This document shows, one piece after another, positions 27,653-37,089 of a stretch of DNA of 64,000 bases. The translations under genes were made by a program, and so were the position numbers. Positions within the stretch are counted from its first letter, which is position 1, and every line of letters begins with the position of its first letter. The stretch is from NCBI GenBank assembly GCA_934096815.1, contig CAKOMY010000001.1, forward strand, positions 186,001 to 250,000, in the 5' to 3' direction. The notes beneath the pieces were generated by a model. That model saw nothing but the letters and a program-made list of their open reading frames with translations. It was not told where the DNA came from and did no database searches. Origin of the DNA: an uncultured Bacilli bacterium. GTDB lineage: Bacteria; Bacillota_I; Bacilli_A; RF39; UBA660.

Positions 27653-29515
27653 ATGCTTGAACTTAGAAATATATGTAAAAAATATGATAGAGATGTTTTA
27701 AAAAAAATAAATTTAAAATTTGGTAATAGAGGTCTTATTTGTTTAGTTGGAGAATCTGGTAGTGGTAAGTCAACGCTTTTAAATATTATAGGTGGATTAG
27801 AACGGGCTGATAGTGGTAAAGTTTTAATTGATGGAGTTAACATTAATAAATTTGATAGTTCATATTATCATAACCAAGTTGTTAGTTATATTAATCAAAA
27901 TTATAATTTAATTGATAATTATAGTACTTTAGATAATGCTTTATTACCAATTGATATTAGAAGAAATAGAAGTCCTAGTTTTGATAATAAAATATTTAAA
28001 ATGTTAGGTATAAGTAGTTTAAAAAATAGTAAGGTATCTTCTTTAAGTGGAGGAGAAAAGCAAAGAGTTGCTATTGCTAGGTGTATAATGCAAAATACAA
28101 AAATTATTTTAGCAGATGAACCTACTGGAGCACTTGATTTAGATAATTCTTATAAGATTATGGAGATTCTTAAAAATTTATCGAAGAAAAAATTGGTTAT
28201 TGTAGTTACACATAATATGGAACTAGCTAATAAGTTTGCTGATGAGGTAATAAAACTAGTTGATGGTAAAATAGAAGAAAATGAAAAAAAACAGATTAGA
28301 TCATATTTTAATTTAAGACGAAAATATGAGGTTAAATTAACAATAAGTAAATTATGTAAATATGCAGTTAAGAATATAAAAAATAAATTGTTAAGAAATA
28401 TTTTAGTTGTTCTAGCATTTACTATTGGTTTATGTAGTTTAGGTTTAGTGTTATCAATTAGAAATGGTTTTAAGAAGGAATTAGATAATTTAAATGGTTC
28501 ATCATTTTTTAATTATCCAATTATTATTAGTAAAAGTAATTATGTTGATGATTTTAATAGTAAGTTAGAAAATATTAAAGGAATAAATGTGAAAAAAGGA
28601 ACATTTATAAATAATGTTATAGATGATAAGCTAATTAATATTATAAATGAGATAGATAAAAAGTATGTTAAAGCTGTTAGTTATTATAGAAATATTGATT
28701 ATAATTTTAAAAGTGTGTCGTATGTAAATCCTTCAAACAATTATTTTTATATATTAGATGGTAAATGGCCGGAAAATGATAATGAGGTACTAATTCTTTA
28801 TGATGAAGATAATTCAATAAGTGAAAAAGTTTATAATTATTTGGATGTGGAAAAAAAGGGACTTATTAACAATATATTTTATGTTAATGGGAAGGAACTT
28901 AAAGTTTGTGGTGTTGTTAGATCTAATAATGATTATTTTAAGGATTTAAGTGGGATAATTTATTCTAATAATTTATTTGATAATGAGATAACGGATATCT
29001 TTATTTATTCAAGTGATTTGGAATCTAAAAATATAATTAAAGATAAATTAAAGGATTATAATATTTTAGATAATGCGGAAGATATAGTTAATAATTCGAA
29101 AAAAATAGTTGATGGAATTAGTATTGTTTTAATATTATTTAGTGTTATTAGTTTGATTGTTTCAGTTATTATGATATTTGTTATTTCTTATATTTCAGTT
29201 ATTGAGAGATATAAAGATATTGGTATTTATAAAAGTATTGGTTTTAGAAATAAAGATGTTAAAAACTTATTTTGCTTAGAAAATATATTGATAGGTGTTT
29301 GTTCATTTGTTTATTCAAATGTGATGTTGATATTAATAGGTAATAAGATAAATTATTATGTTAGTAGTTATGTTAATATTAATAAAATTATGGTTATTAG
29401 TTTTTCTAATGTTTTAATTATTGGTTTTTTAAGTATATTTCTATGTTTTATTGCTAGTTTGATTCCTGCATGTATTGCATCTAAAAAGAAAATTATTGAT
29501 GTTATGAATAATTAA
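27653..29515 (+). CDS. MacB-like ABC transporter, ATPase fused to FtsX-type permease
   Basis: The 620-residue protein has an N-terminal ATPase (Walker A GESGSGKSTLL at about 33-43, signature LSGGEKQRVAIAR near 131, Walker B ILADEPTGALD, H-loop VVTHN). The permease begins with one membrane helix near 265-285, then a roughly 220-residue external MacB-type domain, then three C-terminal helices (LILFSVISLIVSVIMIFVI onward) with the FtsX-like motif ERYKDIGIYKSIGF. Such type VII ABC transporters do mechanical work on the outside, such as peptide export or lipoprotein handling. The ATG at 27653 follows AGGAGA. No partner adaptor is adjacent. Confidence 0.92.
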   Translation: MLELRNICKKYDRDVLKKINLKFGNRGLICLVGESGSGKSTLLNIIGGLERADSGKVLIDGVNINKFDSSYYHNQVVSYINQNYNLIDNYSTLDNALLPIDIRRNRSPSFDNKIFKMLGISSLKNSKVSSLSGGEKQRVAIARCIMQNTKIILADEPTGALDLDNSYKIMEILKNLSKKKLVIVVTHNMELANKFADEVIKLVDGKIEENEKKQIRSYFNLRRKYEVKLTISKLCKYAVKNIKNKLLRNILVVLAFTIGLCSLGLVLSIRNGFKKELDNLNGSSFFNYPIIISKSNYVDDFNSKLENIKGINVKKGTFINNVIDDKLINIINEIDKKYVKAVSYYRNIDYNFKSVSYVNPSNNYFYILDGKWPENDNEVLILYDEDNSISEKVYNYLDVEKKGLINNIFYVNGKELKVCGVVRSNNDYFKDLSGIIYSNNLFDNEITDIFIYSSDLESKNIIKDKLKDYNILDNAEDIVNNSKKIVDGISIVLILFSVISLIVSVIMIFVISYISVIERYKDIGIYKSIGFRNKDVKNLFCLENILIGVCSFVYSNVMLILIGNKINYYVSSYVNINKIMVISFSNVLIIGFLSIFLCFIASLIPACIASKKKIIDVMNN

Positions 29516-29573
29516 TTATTTCTTATTTTTATTTTAGATAGTATAATTAGTTTATATAAGAGGATGATAATAT

Positions 29574-30134
29574 ATGATTATACCAGTTGGAATTAGTAAT
29601 AGACATGTACATTTAACTGAAGCTGTATGGAAAGAAATATTTGGAGATGAGGAAATTACTGTAAGAAACTATTTAAATCAACCAGGACAATTTGCTAGTA
29701 ATATGACTGTTGATATAATGGTTAATGATAATAGAATTGATCATGTTAGAGTTGTTGGACCTTTAAGAAACTATAATCAAGTTGAAATTGATGATAGTGA
29801 TGCAAAAATATTAGGAGTAGTTCCGCCTAGAAAACAAAGTGGTGATTTGGATGATAGTTTATCAGTAACTGTTATTGGACCAAGGGGAAGTATTTCATTA
29901 GATAAGGGTCTTATTAGATCTGATGCTCATATTCATATGGACCCTGAGACAGCAATTAAAATGAATTTACTAAATAAAGAAGTAGTTGGTGTATTTAAAA
30001 ATGGTGTTAAACTTTTAGATGCTAAAATTAAGATTTTGGATAATTCTTATATAGAAATGCATATTGATAAAGATGAAGAAGTATTATATGACTTACATCA
30101 AGGTGATATTGTTGAATTTAAAAAGACTTTATAA
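29574..30134 (+). CDS. pduL: Phosphate propanoyl/acetyltransferase of the PduL family
   Basis: PduL-type enzymes interconvert acyl-CoA and acyl phosphate and in many fermenters replace Pta for acetate-linked ATP formation. The 186-residue protein has both metal-binding PTAC halves: VGISNRHVHLTEA near the start and SDAHIHMDPETA around residue 121. It lacks an N-terminal encapsulation helix and there are no microcompartment shell genes nearby, so it is presumably a cytosolic housekeeping phosphotransacetylase. The start follows AGAGGATG; TATAAT at 29542-29547 is a likely -10 element. dusB is 22 bases downstream. Confidence 0.93.
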   Translation: MIIPVGISNRHVHLTEAVWKEIFGDEEITVRNYLNQPGQFASNMTVDIMVNDNRIDHVRVVGPLRNYNQVEIDDSDAKILGVVPPRKQSGDLDDSLSVTVIGPRGSISLDKGLIRSDAHIHMDPETAIKMNLLNKEVVGVFKNGVKLLDAKIKILDNSYIEMHIDKDEEVLYDLHQGDIVEFKKTL

Positions 30135-30156
30135 TATTATAGTGTAGTGATGTTTT

Positions 30157-31128
<972 letters not shown>

Positions 31129-31137
<9 letters not shown>

Positions 31138-31486
31138 AAATATTTTTAGTAAACAAAATTTAAAATATGCATTGTTGGAACTATTGGTGGGACTATTTTT
31201 ACTTTTTAAATGATATATTACATATTAATTATTTATTAACAAATGTGGTTACTTTTATAGTAACTGTTACTATTTTGTATTTCTTAAATAAAAAATTTGT
31301 TTATGAAGCTGATTATAATGATAATGTAGGATTTGTAATGTTTTTTGCAAGTAGAATAGTATTGTTTTAACTTTTGGTTTAAAGATATTTATGTCTCCGA
31401 GTATGATTTCTAAATTTATTTCTTCATCTTCAACTACTTATATAAATTATTGTGTTGGTAAATTTATTTTTAATAATAAAAATTAA
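31129..31486 (+). pseudogene. Frameshifted GtrA-family membrane protein remnant
   Basis: Pieces of a GtrA-like protein are spread over three frames. A possible start MIKNIFSKQNLKYA at 31129 is followed in another frame by IVGTIGGTIFTF. A third frame gives LNDILHINYLLTNVVTF and NVGFVMFFASRIVLF up to a stop at 31370. The family's usual C-terminal end is recognisable as YINYCVGKFIFNN before TAA at 31484-31486. At least three indels and probably some loss in the middle explain this. An intact GtrA domain exists in the HAD fusion at 25875. Sequencing error is possible but less likely given several lesions. Confidence 0.7.
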
Positions 31487-31664
31487 TATGCTTTATTGTA
31501 ATATCTTTCTTTACTGTTTTCTACGTTTTGTTTAGAAAGAATATTTTATTTTTTTCATCTTACTTCGTTTCGACCTTTTTCTATTTTAATTTATTTACTA
31601 TCGTTTTGATTATTTTATATATTTGTTTTCTACATTTTGTGCCTATTAATAGAGCAATTATAGA
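31487..31664. other. T-rich intergenic stretch with a 15-bp direct repeat
   Basis: No gene is seen on either strand. The sequence is strongly T-rich on the + strand. TTTTCTACGTTTTGT (31517-31531) recurs as TTTTCTACATTTTGT (31626-31640). It may be further remains of degraded coding sequence beside the gtrA pseudogene. Confidence 0.4.
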
Positions 31665-31693
31665 TTGATTAATATTTTAGTTTAGTCTATAAT
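31665..31693 (+). promoter_or_regulatory. Sigma-A-type promoter
   Basis: TTGATT (31665-31670) and TATAAT (31688-31693) are separated by 17 bp, 24 bases before the zinc-ribbon membrane protein start. Confidence 0.8.
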
Positions 31694-31717
31694 TATATTA
31701 AGGATATGGAGGATAAA

Positions 31718-32407
31718 ATGGAGAAAGATGATGCTAAAAAATTTATTGAAGATAGTAAAAAGTTAAAAAAGAAAACTACTAAAAAAGTTAAAGATTTAAA
31801 TGAAACAGTTAAGAAAACAGTAAAGAAGGACGTTGATAAAGTTATAAAAGAGGTTAAAGATGCTGCTGTTAATGAAGTGGAAGATTTAACTAATACACAA
31901 AAATGTAAATATTGTGGAAAATATTTTGATAAGGGAATGACTATTTGTCCTAATTGTAGAAGAAGAAATAAAAGAAATTCAATAGATATATTATTCTTTG
32001 TTATGATAGGTGTTGTATTCTTATTTTTAATATTATTATTTTATTTTGTTAATACACATATTATTTCTAAAGAAACCTATGAATCATATACACAAAAATG
32101 TACTTTTGTAAGTTATGAAGATTTGGTTAGAATTCCTAAAACATATTTAGATAAAGATGTTACTGTAGTTGGACAAGTTGTTAAAGTAGAGGGATATAAC
32201 GATGGACTATATAATAATATGGATATTACACTTGATTTAAATTTATTTGAAGATGGATCAGAAAGTCTTGTGACAGTTCATTTTGAAGATAGATCTTATG
32301 AAAAAGGTTTTATTGATGGAGATATTGTTAAAGTATACGGTGAATATTCAACAATAAGTGGAAATAAACCTGTTATAATGGCAAAATATATTGATTTAAA
32401 TAATTAA
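31718..32407 (+). CDS. Zinc-ribbon membrane protein with C-terminal OB-like domain
   Basis: The 229-residue protein opens with a lysine-rich helical region (about residues 1-60) that could be a coiled coil. Next come a four-cysteine zinc ribbon (CKYC at about 64, CPNC about 17 residues later), one membrane helix near 90-112, and an external domain. That domain's pattern (TYLDKDVTVVGQVVKVEGYNDG and GDIVKVYGEY) resembles an OB fold of the tRNA_anti-like type. Its function is unknown. The ATG at 31718 follows GGAGGA. It has its own promoter and terminator. Confidence 0.75.
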   Translation: MEKDDAKKFIEDSKKLKKKTTKKVKDLNETVKKTVKKDVDKVIKEVKDAAVNEVEDLTNTQKCKYCGKYFDKGMTICPNCRRRNKRNSIDILFFVMIGVVFLFLILLFYFVNTHIISKETYESYTQKCTFVSYEDLVRIPKTYLDKDVTVVGQVVKVEGYNDGLYNNMDITLDLNLFEDGSESLVTVHFEDRSYEKGFIDGDIVKVYGEYSTISGNKPVIMAKYIDLNN

Positions 32408-32434
32408 GGTAGATTTAGTTCTATCTTTTTTTAA
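32407..32434 (+). terminator. Rho-independent terminator
   Basis: AGGTAGA (32407-32413) pairs with TCTATCT (32420-32426) with one G-U pair, followed by T residues. Confidence 0.75.
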
Positions 32435-32483
32435 TATTTTATAATTTTTGTGGTAAAATACTACTGAAATGAAGTGAGGTAGT

Positions 32484-35297
32484 ATGGATAAAATTGTAAT
32501 AAAAGGTGCTAGAGAAAATAATTTAAAAAATATTGATTTAGAATTACCTAAAAATAAATTAATTGTTATGACTGGTGTATCTGGTTCGGGAAAGAGTAGT
32601 CTTGCTTTTGATACTATCTATGCAGAGGGAGAAAGAAGATATATTGAATCTTTAAGTGCATATGCAAGACAGTTTTTAGGTGGATCTGATAAACCTGATG
32701 TAGATTCTATTGAAGGATTATCTCCTAGTATTTCGATTGATCAAAAAACAACTAATAATAATCCAAGAAGTACAGTTGGTACTGTAACAGAGATATATGA
32801 TTATTTAAGATTGTTATTTGCAAGAGTAGGAACTCCATATTGTCCTAATCATCACGTGCCAATTACTAGTCAAAGTATTGAAGAAATGACTAATAAGATT
32901 TTAACTATGGATGAAGGAACTAAGTTAGAAATACTTGCTCCTATTGTTCATGGTGAAAAAGGTACTCATCAAGATTTGTTTGATGATTTACGAAAAAAAG
33001 GATTTACTAGAGTAAGAGTTAATGGAGAAATGCATGACTTATCAGAAAATATTGTCTTAGAAAAAAATAAGAAAGATAATATTTATTTGGTAGTTGATCG
33101 TATTGTTGTTAATCCGGATGAAAGAAGTCGTATTTTTGAAGCAATTGAACTTAGTACAAAGATGGCAAGTGGTAAAGTATTAATACATGTAATTGATGGT
33201 GAAGAATTTATAATGAGTGAACATTATGCTTGTCCTGAATGTAACTTTAGTTTGCCTGAATTAGAACCTAGATTATTCTCATTTAATGCCCCATATGGAG
33301 CTTGTCCTGAATGTAAAGGTTTAGGTGTTAAACAAAATATTAGTATTGATTTACTTATTCCTGATAAAAATAAATCAGTATATGAGGGAGCAATTAAAGG
33401 ATTTAGTTTAGATCAAAATATTGCTCTTACAGAACTTGAGACTGTTTGTAAATATTATAATATTGATTTAAATAAGAAAATATCTGAACTTAGTAAAAAA
33501 GAATTAGATATAATTTTGTATGGTAGCAATGAATTATTTGATTTTGAATATGTAAGTAAGAATGGTAATAAGAGATATGTTACAGATACTTATGAAGGAA
33601 TTGCTAATAATTTTCAAAGAAGATATATGGAAACTTCTAGTAAATGGATAAGAGATTGGCTTAGTTCATATATGGTTGATTTACCTTGTAAGAAATGTCA
33701 TGGTGCTAGATTATCTGATGATGTATTAGCTGTTAAGATTAATGGTTTAAGTATTTATGAAGTGTGTTTAAAAAGTATTAGAGATTTAATAGAATTTTTT
33801 GATAATTTAAAACTTTCCAAAGAACAAGAAAATATTTCTAGTTTAATTGTTAAAGAAATTCAAAATAGATTAAGTTTTTTAAATAATGTTGGACTTGGTT
33901 ATTTAACTTTAGCTAGAGAAGCAAGTACATTATCAGGTGGTGAATCACAAAGAATTCGTTTAGCTACACAAATTGGTAGTAAGTTAACTGGTGTTTTATA
34001 TGTTTTAGATGAGCCTAGTATTGGTTTGCATCAAAGGGATAATGATAAATTAATTAATTCTTTGAAAGAAATGAGAGATCTTGGAAATACTTTAATTGTT
34101 GTTGAACATGATGAAGATACAATGAGAGCTGCTGATTATTTAGTTGATATTGGACCGGGACCTGGTGATCAAGGTGGAGAGGTTGTTGCAGCTGGAACGC
34201 CTGAAGAGGTAATGCGAAATAAGAATAGTTTAACGGGAAAATATTTAACTGGTGAATTAAAAATAGATGTTCCTAAAAAACGTAGAAAAGGTAATGGAAA
34301 ATTTATTGAAATAAAGGGTGCTAGTCAAAATAATTTAAAGAATATAAATGTTAAATTTCCACTTGGAACTATGACTTTGGTTACTGGTGTATCTGGATCG
34401 GGTAAATCAAGTTTGGTTACGGAAACACTTGTTAGAGCACTAAGAGCAAAAGTTTACGGAACAATGGTAATACCAGGAAAAAATAAGGGTATTAAAGGAC
34501 TTGAAAACGTTGATAAAGTAGTAGATATTTCTCAAGAGCCGATTGGTAGAACTCCTAGAAGTAATCCGGCAACTTATGTTGGAGTATTTGATGATATTCG
34601 TGATTTATTTGCTGAGATGAAAGAATCTAAAATGAAAGGCTATGATAAGGGTAGATTTTCATTTAATGTTAAAGGTGGTAGATGCGAGGCTTGTCAAGGT
34701 GATGGTATTAAGAAAATTGAGATGCATTTTTTACCAGATGTTTATGTTCCTTGTGATGTATGTCATGGAACTAGATATAATCGTGAAACTTTAGACGTTA
34801 AATTTAAAGGAAAAAATATTGCGGAAGTACTTGATATGAGAGTTAGTGAGGCAATAGAATTCTTTGATAGTGTACCTAAGATTAAAAATAAATTACAGAC
34901 TATGATAGATGTTGGACTTCCGTATATTAAGCTTGGACAAAGTGCACCAACTTTATCTGGTGGAGAAGCAGCACGTGTTAAACTTGCGAAAGAATTACAG
35001 AAGAAACCAACTGGTAAGAGTGTCTTTATATTAGATGAACCGACAACTGGTTTACATACTGATGATATTAAGAAATTACTTGTTGTTTTAGAACGTATTG
35101 TTGATAATGGAGATACAGTTATTATTATTGAACATAATTTAGATGTAATTAAATGTGCGGATTATATTATTGATATTGGTCCAAATGGTGGTGATGATGG
35201 TGGTAAGGTTATTGCTAAAGGAACGCCTGAAGAAATTGTTAAAGTTAAAGAATCATTTACTGGAGAGTATTTAAAGTCTAAATTAGAGGAAAAGTAA
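32484..35297 (+). CDS. uvrA: Excinuclease ABC subunit A
   Basis: UvrA recognises DNA lesions and loads UvrB in nucleotide-excision repair. The 937-residue length is standard. Two ABC ATPase modules are visible: Walker A GVSGSGKSSLAFDT near residue 33 and GVSGSGKSSLVTET near residue 635. Their signatures are LSGGESQRIRLA and LSGGEAARVKLA. Zinc modules CPEC...CPEC near 250 and CEAC...CDVC near 735 complete the set. uvrB and uvrC are not in the window. A likely extended -10 element (TGGTAAAAT) precedes it. The start is ATG 32484 after GAAGTGAGG. Confidence 0.98.
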   Translation: MDKIVIKGARENNLKNIDLELPKNKLIVMTGVSGSGKSSLAFDTIYAEGERRYIESLSAYARQFLGGSDKPDVDSIEGLSPSISIDQKTTNNNPRSTVGTVTEIYDYLRLLFARVGTPYCPNHHVPITSQSIEEMTNKILTMDEGTKLEILAPIVHGEKGTHQDLFDDLRKKGFTRVRVNGEMHDLSENIVLEKNKKDNIYLVVDRIVVNPDERSRIFEAIELSTKMASGKVLIHVIDGEEFIMSEHYACPECNFSLPELEPRLFSFNAPYGACPECKGLGVKQNISIDLLIPDKNKSVYEGAIKGFSLDQNIALTELETVCKYYNIDLNKKISELSKKELDIILYGSNELFDFEYVSKNGNKRYVTDTYEGIANNFQRRYMETSSKWIRDWLSSYMVDLPCKKCHGARLSDDVLAVKINGLSIYEVCLKSIRDLIEFFDNLKLSKEQENISSLIVKEIQNRLSFLNNVGLGYLTLAREASTLSGGESQRIRLATQIGSKLTGVLYVLDEPSIGLHQRDNDKLINSLKEMRDLGNTLIVVEHDEDTMRAADYLVDIGPGPGDQGGEVVAAGTPEEVMRNKNSLTGKYLTGELKIDVPKKRRKGNGKFIEIKGASQNNLKNINVKFPLGTMTLVTGVSGSGKSSLVTETLVRALRAKVYGTMVIPGKNKGIKGLENVDKVVDISQEPIGRTPRSNPATYVGVFDDIRDLFAEMKESKMKGYDKGRFSFNVKGGRCEACQGDGIKKIEMHFLPDVYVPCDVCHGTRYNRETLDVKFKGKNIAEVLDMRVSEAIEFFDSVPKIKNKLQTMIDVGLPYIKLGQSAPTLSGGEAARVKLAKELQKKPTGKSVFILDEPTTGLHTDDIKKLLVVLERIVDNGDTVIIIEHNLDVIKCADYIIDIGPNGGDDGGKVIAKGTPEEIVKVKESFTGEYLKSKLEEK

Positions 35298-35319
35298 GCA
35301 TTAGTTGTTTACTTTTTTT
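35291..35319 (+). terminator. Rho-independent terminator after uvrA
   Basis: AAGTAA (35292-35297) pairs with TTACTT (35309-35314), extended by GCA/TTG near the loop and followed by seven T. The stem includes the uvrA stop. Confidence 0.65.
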
Positions 35320-35337
35320 GTTTTATATACATAAATC

Positions 35338-35417
35338 TTGTCAAAATGTTAAATTTAAGGTAAAAAAAGTTGTCAAAACGTTAAAAAAAAAGTAAAAAAA
35401 GTTGTCAAAACGTTAAA
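35338..35417. repeat. Three copies of a 16-bp element at exact 32-bp spacing upstream of the second AAA_14 gene
   Basis: TTGTCAAAATGTTAAA begins at 35338, and TTGTCAAAACGTTAAA begins at 35370 and 35402. The 32-bp period is close to three helical turns, so the copies face the same side of DNA. The spacers are also similar (A-rich, ending AAAAAAAG). The array ends about 36 bp before the ATPase start and probably acts as a control region. Confidence 0.9.
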
Positions 35418-35453
35418 TAATGATTAAAATATAGTTAGAGAGAAGGGATATTT

Positions 35454-36803
35454 ATGGATGAAATGATTTATTTAAAGAGGAAGATTTATAATAAATTGGT
35501 TGATTGGAAAAATAATGATAATGGACAGACTGCTTTGCTTATTGAAGGAGCTAGACGTATTGGTAAGAGTACAATAGCAGAAGAATTTGCTAAAAATGAG
35601 TATGAGGAGTATATTCTTATTGATTTTAATATTGCTCCTGAGGAAATTAAAAATCTATTTATACGTGATAGAAGTGATATAGATTTAATTTTACAAAAGT
35701 TACAGTCATATTATGGAAAAGTATTACCAATTCGTAAGTCATTAATTATTTTTGATGAGGTTCAATTTTGTCCGGAGGCTAGATCATTAATTAAATATTT
35801 AGTTGCTGATGGTAGATATGATTACATAGAAACAGGATCACTTATTTCAATTAAAAAGAATGTTGAAAATATAATTATTCCTTCTGAAGAAAAGAAGATT
35901 AATATGTATCCATTAGATTTTGAAGAATTTCTATGGGCTTTGGGGGATACAAGTACGATTCCTTTCTTAAAACAATGTTTTGATAGTAAGAAAAAAGTAG
36001 ATATAGCACATAACCGAATTATGAAAGATTTTAGAACTTATGTCCTTGTTGGAGGAATGCCTCAAGCAGTTGTTGAATATATTAAAACAAAAAGTTTTGA
36101 TAGGGTTGATAGTAAGAAAAGAGATATATTATCACTATATCGTGATGATATAAATAAACATGGTAGCAATAGTAAGAAATTAATTGCGATGTATGATAAT
36201 ATTCCAGGACAATTATCTAATGGAAGTAAAAAATATAAACTTTCTTCTATTGATAAAACGGCAAGAAATAATAATTATGAGAATGAATTAACTTGGTTAG
36301 AAGAAGCAAAAATTATTAATTTGTGTAATAATGTGACTGATCCGAGTATTAGTTTAGCATTAACTAAAGATGAAAATAGTTATAAATGTTATCAATCTGA
36401 TGTTGGATTACTTGTAACGCAAGCATTTATAAATAAACCTTTTGTAGAAAATGATATATATAAGGCAATACTATTTGATAAACTAAATATTAACCAAGGT
36501 ATGATTATGGAAAATTTTGTTGCTCAAACTCTTAAGTCAAAGGGGTATGAACTTTACTATTATTCTAAAAATGATAATAATGTTATAGAAAATAATATGG
36601 AAGTAGATTTCCTTATTGTACAAGATAAAAAAATTAATCCAATTGAAGTAAAATCAGGTAGTTATAATAAACATACATCAATAGATAGATTTAAGATTAA
36701 ATTTAAGAAAAGTGTTGGTACTAGATATGTATTACATACTAAAGATTTGTTCGTTCAAGATGATATTGTTTATTTACCACTTTATATGGCAATATTTTTG
36801 TAG
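35454..36803 (+). CDS. Orphan AAA_14 ATPase with C-terminal DUF4143 nuclease-like domain
   Basis: The 449-residue protein is a second AAA_14/DUF4143 ATPase, more typical than the one at 207. The P-loop is EGARRIGKST (about residues 31-40), with Walker B LIIFDEVQFCP and sensor ETGSLISI. The C-terminal domain ends with a clear PD-(D/E)XK pattern: ENFVAQTL, EVDFLIV and PIEVKSG. The nuclease-like residues are all present here, unlike the diverged YIQVA of the other copy. The start follows AGAAGGGA. It is monocistronic behind a three-copy 32-bp repeat. The family's function is unresolved. Confidence 0.9.
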   Translation: MDEMIYLKRKIYNKLVDWKNNDNGQTALLIEGARRIGKSTIAEEFAKNEYEEYILIDFNIAPEEIKNLFIRDRSDIDLILQKLQSYYGKVLPIRKSLIIFDEVQFCPEARSLIKYLVADGRYDYIETGSLISIKKNVENIIIPSEEKKINMYPLDFEEFLWALGDTSTIPFLKQCFDSKKKVDIAHNRIMKDFRTYVLVGGMPQAVVEYIKTKSFDRVDSKKRDILSLYRDDINKHGSNSKKLIAMYDNIPGQLSNGSKKYKLSSIDKTARNNNYENELTWLEEAKIINLCNNVTDPSISLALTKDENSYKCYQSDVGLLVTQAFINKPFVENDIYKAILFDKLNINQGMIMENFVAQTLKSKGYELYYYSKNDNNVIENNMEVDFLIVQDKKINPIEVKSGSYNKHTSIDRFKIKFKKSVGTRYVLHTKDLFVQDDIVYLPLYMAIFL

Positions 36804-36824
36804 TAGTTTATTGATTAAAAGTTC

Positions 36825-36853
36825 TTGAAATATGAAATTTTAAATGATAGAAT
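36825..36853 (+). promoter_or_regulatory. Sigma-A-type promoter of the pheST operon
   Basis: TTGAAA (36825-36830) and TAGAAT (36848-36853) are separated by 17 bp, upstream of the T-box leader. Confidence 0.8.
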
Positions 36854-36861
36854 AGTTTTTG

Positions 36862-37075
36862 TAATGCGATGAGTATATATAAGTAGTTAATTATGGATTT
36901 AAAGAGAGTAGATATAATAGCTGAAATTATCTATAAATATAAGTAATTAATGAATTTCGGTATAGGAGCGTTAATCGTTTAGGGCGTTAACCTATTAAAG
37001 TGTATGAATAAAGTTCATAAACTAAGGTGGTACCGTGCAGTATTTTGCACCCTTAGATTAGTGAACTTTTTATTT
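36862..37075 (+). promoter_or_regulatory. T-box leader controlling pheST
   Basis: The roughly 200-base leader has the T-box sequence TGGTACCGTG (37028-37037) in AAGGTGGTACCGTGC. It is followed by a terminator hairpin in which AAGTTCA... before the T-box pairs with ...TGAACTT after it, then T residues. A stem I region spans about 36865-36970. TTC at 36956-36958, in GAATTTCGG, is the likely Phe specifier codon. Uncharged tRNA-Phe should stabilise the antiterminator and allow pheST transcription. The exact leader ends are estimates. Confidence 0.9.
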
Positions 37076-37089
37076 TGGAGGGAAAAGTT

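Noticed and set aside
31167..31370. 67-residue ORF starting MHCWNYWW
   Set aside because: Its first residues are out of frame relative to the GtrA homology. It is one fragment of the frameshifted gtrA remnant, not a gene.
35338..35417. CRISPR array
   Set aside because: The 16-bp repeats have similar A-rich spacers, only three copies, and no cas genes.
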